Source: Acetoanaerobium sp041831635
Lineage (GTDB): Bacteria > Bacillota > Clostridia > Peptostreptococcales > Filifactoraceae
Assembly (NCBI GenBank): GCA_041831635.1
Contig: JBHASY010000031.1
Coordinates: 1-7,750, forward strand
DNA length: 7,750 bases
Reading direction: 5' to 3'
In this document: in pieces, positions 4,731 to 7,750 of the stretch
Numbering within the stretch: the stretch's first letter is position 1
Layout of the letters: every line of letters starts with the position of its first letter
Program-made: the position numbers and the translations under genes
The notes under the pieces: generated by a model
What the model was told of the DNA's origin: nothing
What the model saw: the letters and a program-made list of their open reading frames with translations, nothing else
Databases searched by the model: none

Positions 4731-5614
4731 GCTATGTGCGAGGCTATTCCCATAACGCTTGCCATAGCTTTTAGCGTTTCTATAGAAATATCTCCGTTAT
4801 TTACCGTATTAGTGTAAAGTAGCGTTGCACCTCTTAGTCCGAACTTACTTCTTGACACCTTTAGCAGATACTCACATACATCAGAATTTACATCCTCAAA
4901 TACCAACTCTATATCATTTTTACTAAATAAATCCGTAAGCAAATGACTTTGCATTCCAACTCTGCTAAACAGCTGTGCAAATTCCGCCTGAGCCTTTCCG
5001 AGCATTTTGTTATATATAAGCTCATTACCTATCATCACTATTGCAGTATTAGTACTGTCATTTATACTTCTTACTATCTCCAGAGTCTTCTTAGTAAGAT
5101 GCTGAGCCTCATCTATTACTATCATCTTGTCAGTAGATTCAAGCTTTTCTACTATCTCAAGATACATCTCATCTTGCGAAGCCGTTTTCGCAGTCTTAAG
5201 CTTACCAGAAAGAAGTTTTAAAAACGGTCTTGGATTAGAAAAAGTAGGAGTAGCAGTAACAAAACAAATATCATTTCTCCCATCCATCCACTTCCTGGTC
5301 GTATACGTCTTTCCTATTCCCGCATCTCCGTAAATACACGCAATCACCTTTTGAATATACGAATACTCAAGTATATCTATCACCTTCTTACTGATAGTAG
5401 TCATAGCAAACCCTATATCATCTTTCACAAAACTGCTCTTTCTTCTTTCCTCTTTTTCTAAAAACTCTCTTACCTTTTCATCGATACTTACCGGATTAGG
5501 ATAATTACCGCTCACATACCTGCTAAACGTACTTTCAGCAACCCCGATTTTCCTCGCAAAACTGCTGTTGCTTATATTATTATCTAAAATATATTTTAAA
5601 GCCCTCTCTTTCAT
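4727..5614 (-). CDS. MuB-like AAA+ ATPase, transposition target-selection protein
   Basis: From ATG 5614 this protein has 295 residues, close to Mu B (312). Residues 5-45 are an N-terminal helix-turn-helix (ISNSSFARKIGVAESTFSRYVSGNYPN), as in MuB. The AAA+ core follows: Walker A GDAGIGKT at 96-103, Walker B MIVIDEAQHL at 164-173, sensor-1 MIGN at 194-197, and FSR at 216-218 as likely arginine finger. The C-terminal 75 residues match the small helical DNA-binding part. In Mu the ATP-bound protein coats target DNA, recruits the transposase and stimulates strand transfer, and it gives target immunity. An ATG at 5647 would extend the frame inside the transposase gene, but AGGAGG (5626-5621) points to 5614. 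The gene follows the transposase stop by 10 bases and ends inside an inverted repeat. TnsC/IstB-like relatives share this core; the neighbouring MuA, GemA and Mor favour MuB. Confidence 0.93.
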   Translation of the reverse strand: MKERALKYILDNNISNSSFARKIGVAESTFSRYVSGNYPNPVSIDEKVREFLEKEERRKSSFVKDDIGFAMTTISKKVIDILEYSYIQKVIACIYGDAGIGKTYTTRKWMDGRNDICFVTATPTFSNPRPFLKLLSGKLKTAKTASQDEMYLEIVEKLESTDKMIVIDEAQHLTKKTLEIVRSINDSTNTAIVMIGNELIYNKMLGKAQAEFAQLFSRVGMQSHLLTDLFSKNDIELVFEDVNSDVCEYLLKVSRSKFGLRGATLLYTNTVNNGDISIETLKAMASVMGIASHIA

Positions 5615-5620
5615 AACAAA

Positions 5621-5626
5621 CCTCCT
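5621..5626 (-). promoter_or_regulatory. ribosome binding site of the muB-like gene, overlapping the transposase stop
   Basis: AGGAGG lies 6 bases before ATG 5614 and overlaps the TAG stop of the transposase gene (5627-5625). It decides the start and makes translational coupling of the two transposition genes likely. Confidence 0.8.
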
Positions 5627-7750
5627 ACTTCTTGTTTTTTCTGGCATTGTCTATCATTCTTCCAAAATCTATAAGCTCAGTATTCACATCCTCAGCACCT
5701 ACAGCCTTGTATTCGCTATTATTTAAAATAGGCTCTATAACCTTAGCAAAATACCTGTCCTTGTTACCTGCAAGCAGCTTCTTGCTTTTCTTACTTATAA
5801 CCTCCCTTACACTCGGAACATCTATTATCTGCTCTACCTTCTTGTAATCCCTTACCATCTTTTCCAACTTCTTATTAGTCTTACTTAAATACTTAATAGA
5901 CTCCGTATCATTAGCAAGACCATATCCACCTTCTATCGCTCTTTTTGCCTTTCCTACATACCTGCCCTTATCGTCCTCTATTATTACCTCAGATAAATCA
6001 TCAGGATTGTATCTCACATAAACTTTCCTATCTAAATAATTAAGAGTAATATCAGAATCATAAAAATACACCTTGCTACTTCCTATGCTCACATACACAC
6101 CATTTCTTCTGTAGGTTTGCAGTCTTGCAGTTCTAAGAAGTAATATGTCAAGCATATCACTGCTGATAACCCTCTTTTTAAGCAGATGTTTTTCATAAGC
6201 ACTGTTTGGACTTCCTTTTTCAAGACCTTCAGCATGACTACTTATATTATTGTAGTATCCTTCAATATAGTCCCTTAGTTCATTTTCTATTTCAGATAAT
6301 AAAGGTATATTCTTTTCATCTTTAATCCTGTCAATATGCCCCTCAGGTCTGTTCTCAGGCTTATTGCCACAATACGTTTCAAACATCCTGCTAAACTGAT
6401 CAGCCATAGTATTAAACTGCCTCTCTGCAATCTTCGCCCTGCCGTTAGCCACCTTAGCATTAATCATCTTAATACCGAGCCTTTCAAATAGTGTCTTGCC
6501 ATAATCAGAATTTACATCAGTCTTTCTTCTTCCTCTTCCCCCTATATCACTTGACAAAAACTCACGTCCGTTATCAAAATACACCATCTCCGGTACGCCG
6601 TATTTTATTGCCGCACTTCTAAAAGAAAGAAACACACCATCACTATCACTGCTACGTCTAAGATTCATACTTAAAACTTTCCTGCTTTTTATATCAGACC
6701 ATATAATAAGATGAGGTCTATATATTTCCCCTGTAACATCATCTTTCACAAACAAATCTAATGTATGGTAATCCGAAGTCCAGATATCGTTACTACTAAG
6801 AGAAGAATAATCACGCCTTAAATAAAAAGCACACTCATCAGTCCAAACCTTTTTCCCCTCTCTGTAATATGTAACTACCGACTGAGGTATCCTGCTTTCT
6901 ATCGCCCTTCTAAAAGTAGCCATAGACGGCAGCGGCAAAATATCAGGATTTTCCTCCTCAAAATGATATACTAAAGCTTTATACAAAAACGCAACCTTTG
7001 GCTTGTTAATATCCAGATACCAATTAGAAAAAATTGTCCATGCCTCTTCAGGAATATCGCTTCCTAAATTAGCTTTCTTCCCTCTAAAATCAGAAAGAGC
7101 TGCTAAGCCTTTATCCTTATACAAATTCCACTTCCTGTAAAGTGTCCTTTGAGATACCTTTACTTCTCCTTTATCATTACATATTTTTACAAACTCACAA
7201 GTAGCCTCAGTCTCCTTCCCCTCAAAACCATCCACAAACTCCCTCCAAGCCTTTAATATCCCCTCCCATAAATACGCCTTTTTCTTTTGCTTATCAGTTA
7301 AACTTCTCCAATCATAAACATCATTACTTCCTGCCTCATCAATTTCGTCACTTCGATTTTCTTTACTTTCATTATCAACCCCATTACCTATGTTCTTGTC
7401 TTTCCTAAGTAATTTGCCCGTTCCTGACTTCTTATTGTCATTTATATTTTTATCTTCTTCGCTTTTGCCTTTTTCATATTCCTTTCCTGTTTTTCCAATT
7501 TCTAAATCCTCGCCTTTATCACTGCACTTCACATTACTATCACTTTTTCGGCTAGCATAATACCTTACTTTCGCAGTTTCAGACAAATCCTGCAAATCAA
7601 TCCTGTATTCAAAGCCACATTTTTTGTTTGTGACGATCTTTTTCGCTTTCAAACTGCCTCTTGCTATTTTCATTCTTATAGCTAAATTAGAAATTCCATA
7701 TAGTTCTGAAACTTCCTTAACCGTAAGTAAAATATGCTTTGCCAAATATC
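5625..7750 (-). CDS. MuA-like DDE transposase (5' end at window edge)
   Basis: There are 706 residues from a TTG at 7745, but the frame is open to the edge (a TAT codon precedes the TTG), so the true start probably lies a few codons upstream. Numbering here is from the TTG. Residues 6-65 form an N-terminal winged-helix/HTH (LLTVKEVSELYGISNLAIRMKI) of the Mu transposase DNA-binding type. Residues 66-142 are a charged low-complexity linker rich in Lys, Asp, Glu and Asn. Residues 145-285 form the end-binding helical domains. The RNase H-fold core carries the complete triad: D325 in WTSDYHTLD, D391 in YFDNGREF, E441 in GRAKIAERQF. Residues 530-605 form the beta-barrel domain. The basic C-terminal tail (625-706) would contact MuB. 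The enzyme joins phage ends to target DNA for integration and replicative transposition. It appears intact apart from the edge. Regulators normally found upstream (c, ner) are outside the window. Confidence 0.95.
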   Translation of the reverse strand, partial: YLAKHILLTVKEVSELYGISNLAIRMKIARGSLKAKKIVTNKKCGFEYRIDLQDLSETAKVRYYASRKSDSNVKCSDKGEDLEIGKTGKEYEKGKSEEDKNINDNKKSGTGKLLRKDKNIGNGVDNESKENRSDEIDEAGSNDVYDWRSLTDKQKKKAYLWEGILKAWREFVDGFEGKETEATCEFVKICNDKGEVKVSQRTLYRKWNLYKDKGLAALSDFRGKKANLGSDIPEEAWTIFSNWYLDINKPKVAFLYKALVYHFEEENPDILPLPSMATFRRAIESRIPQSVVTYYREGKKVWTDECAFYLRRDYSSLSSNDIWTSDYHTLDLFVKDDVTGEIYRPHLIIWSDIKSRKVLSMNLRRSSDSDGVFLSFRSAAIKYGVPEMVYFDNGREFLSSDIGGRGRRKTDVNSDYGKTLFERLGIKMINAKVANGRAKIAERQFNTMADQFSRMFETYCGNKPENRPEGHIDRIKDEKNIPLLSEIENELRDYIEGYYNNISSHAEGLEKGSPNSAYEKHLLKKRVISSDMLDILLLRTARLQTYRRNGVYVSIGSSKVYFYDSDITLNYLDRKVYVRYNPDDLSEVIIEDDKGRYVGKAKRAIEGGYGLANDTESIKYLSKTNKKLEKMVRDYKKVEQIIDVPSVREVISKKSKKLLAGNKDRYFAKVIEPILNNSEYKAVGAEDVNTELIDFGRMIDNARKNKK

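Noticed and set aside
4727..7750. Transposase/ATPase pair as TnsB/TnsC of a Tn7-like element
   Set aside because: The motifs alone would allow it, but the downstream order with GemA and Mor is specific to Mu-like phages, and no TnsA, TniQ or CRISPR component is present.
1..7750. CRISPR array, tRNA or rRNA genes
   Set aside because: No regularly spaced repeats of CRISPR size and no cloverleaf or rRNA-like conserved sequence were seen on either strand.

Overview
The window is AT-rich DNA with strong purine-rich ribosome binding sites (AGGAGG, AGGTGG, AAAGGA), GTG and TTG starts, and tightly overlapping genes. This points to a low-GC Bacillota (Clostridia-like) host, although no host housekeeping gene is present to prove it. 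Most of the window, about 1.7 to 7.75 kb on the minus strand, is the early region of a Mu-like transposable prophage. Read in the direction of transcription (right to left), the order is: MuA-type DDE transposase (5' end at the window edge), MuB-type AAA+ ATPase, a run of seven small or poorly known genes, GemA/Gp16, and Mor. This A-B-(small early genes)-gemA-mor order is the hallmark of phage Mu and its relatives, and it is what separates the element from Tn7- or Tn552-like transposons that also carry A/B pairs.

Layout. (1) 1-1606, plus strand: the 3' end of an unrecognised gene, then an XRE-HTH/ImmA-IrrE (M78) metallopeptidase gene about 30 bases downstream; the two look like one operon. 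(2) 1607-1719: a convergent intergenic stretch with a probable terminator for the plus-strand operon and a very clear one for the minus-strand operon; the latter's stem contains the mor stop codon. (3) 1720-4593, minus strand: mor, gemA, a 207-aa coiled-coil protein in the position of Mu Gam, a 103-aa helical protein, an AbrB-fold protein with a zinc-ribbon tail, three small unknown proteins (73, 113 and 58 aa) and a 60-aa membrane protein. Several junctions overlap by exactly 8 bases, which suggests translational coupling. The 58-aa gene (GTG start, good ribosome binding site) is short and easily missed. (4) 4594-4726: a non-coding gap with a 16-bp perfect inverted repeat, a second abutting palindrome and repeated AAACAT words. 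(5) 4727-7750: the transposition pair, with the ribosome binding site of the ATPase gene overlapping the transposase stop codon.

How they work together (inference from Mu): the transposase and its ATPase target-selector drive lytic replication by transposition, the small early genes probably adapt the host or protect phage DNA, and Mor switches on middle transcription. What is unusual is that Mor is followed not by late or lysis genes but by a convergent module of regulator/protease type. This is either cargo (toxin-antitoxin, defence or immunity control) inserted at the early/late boundary, or flanking DNA of a truncated element.
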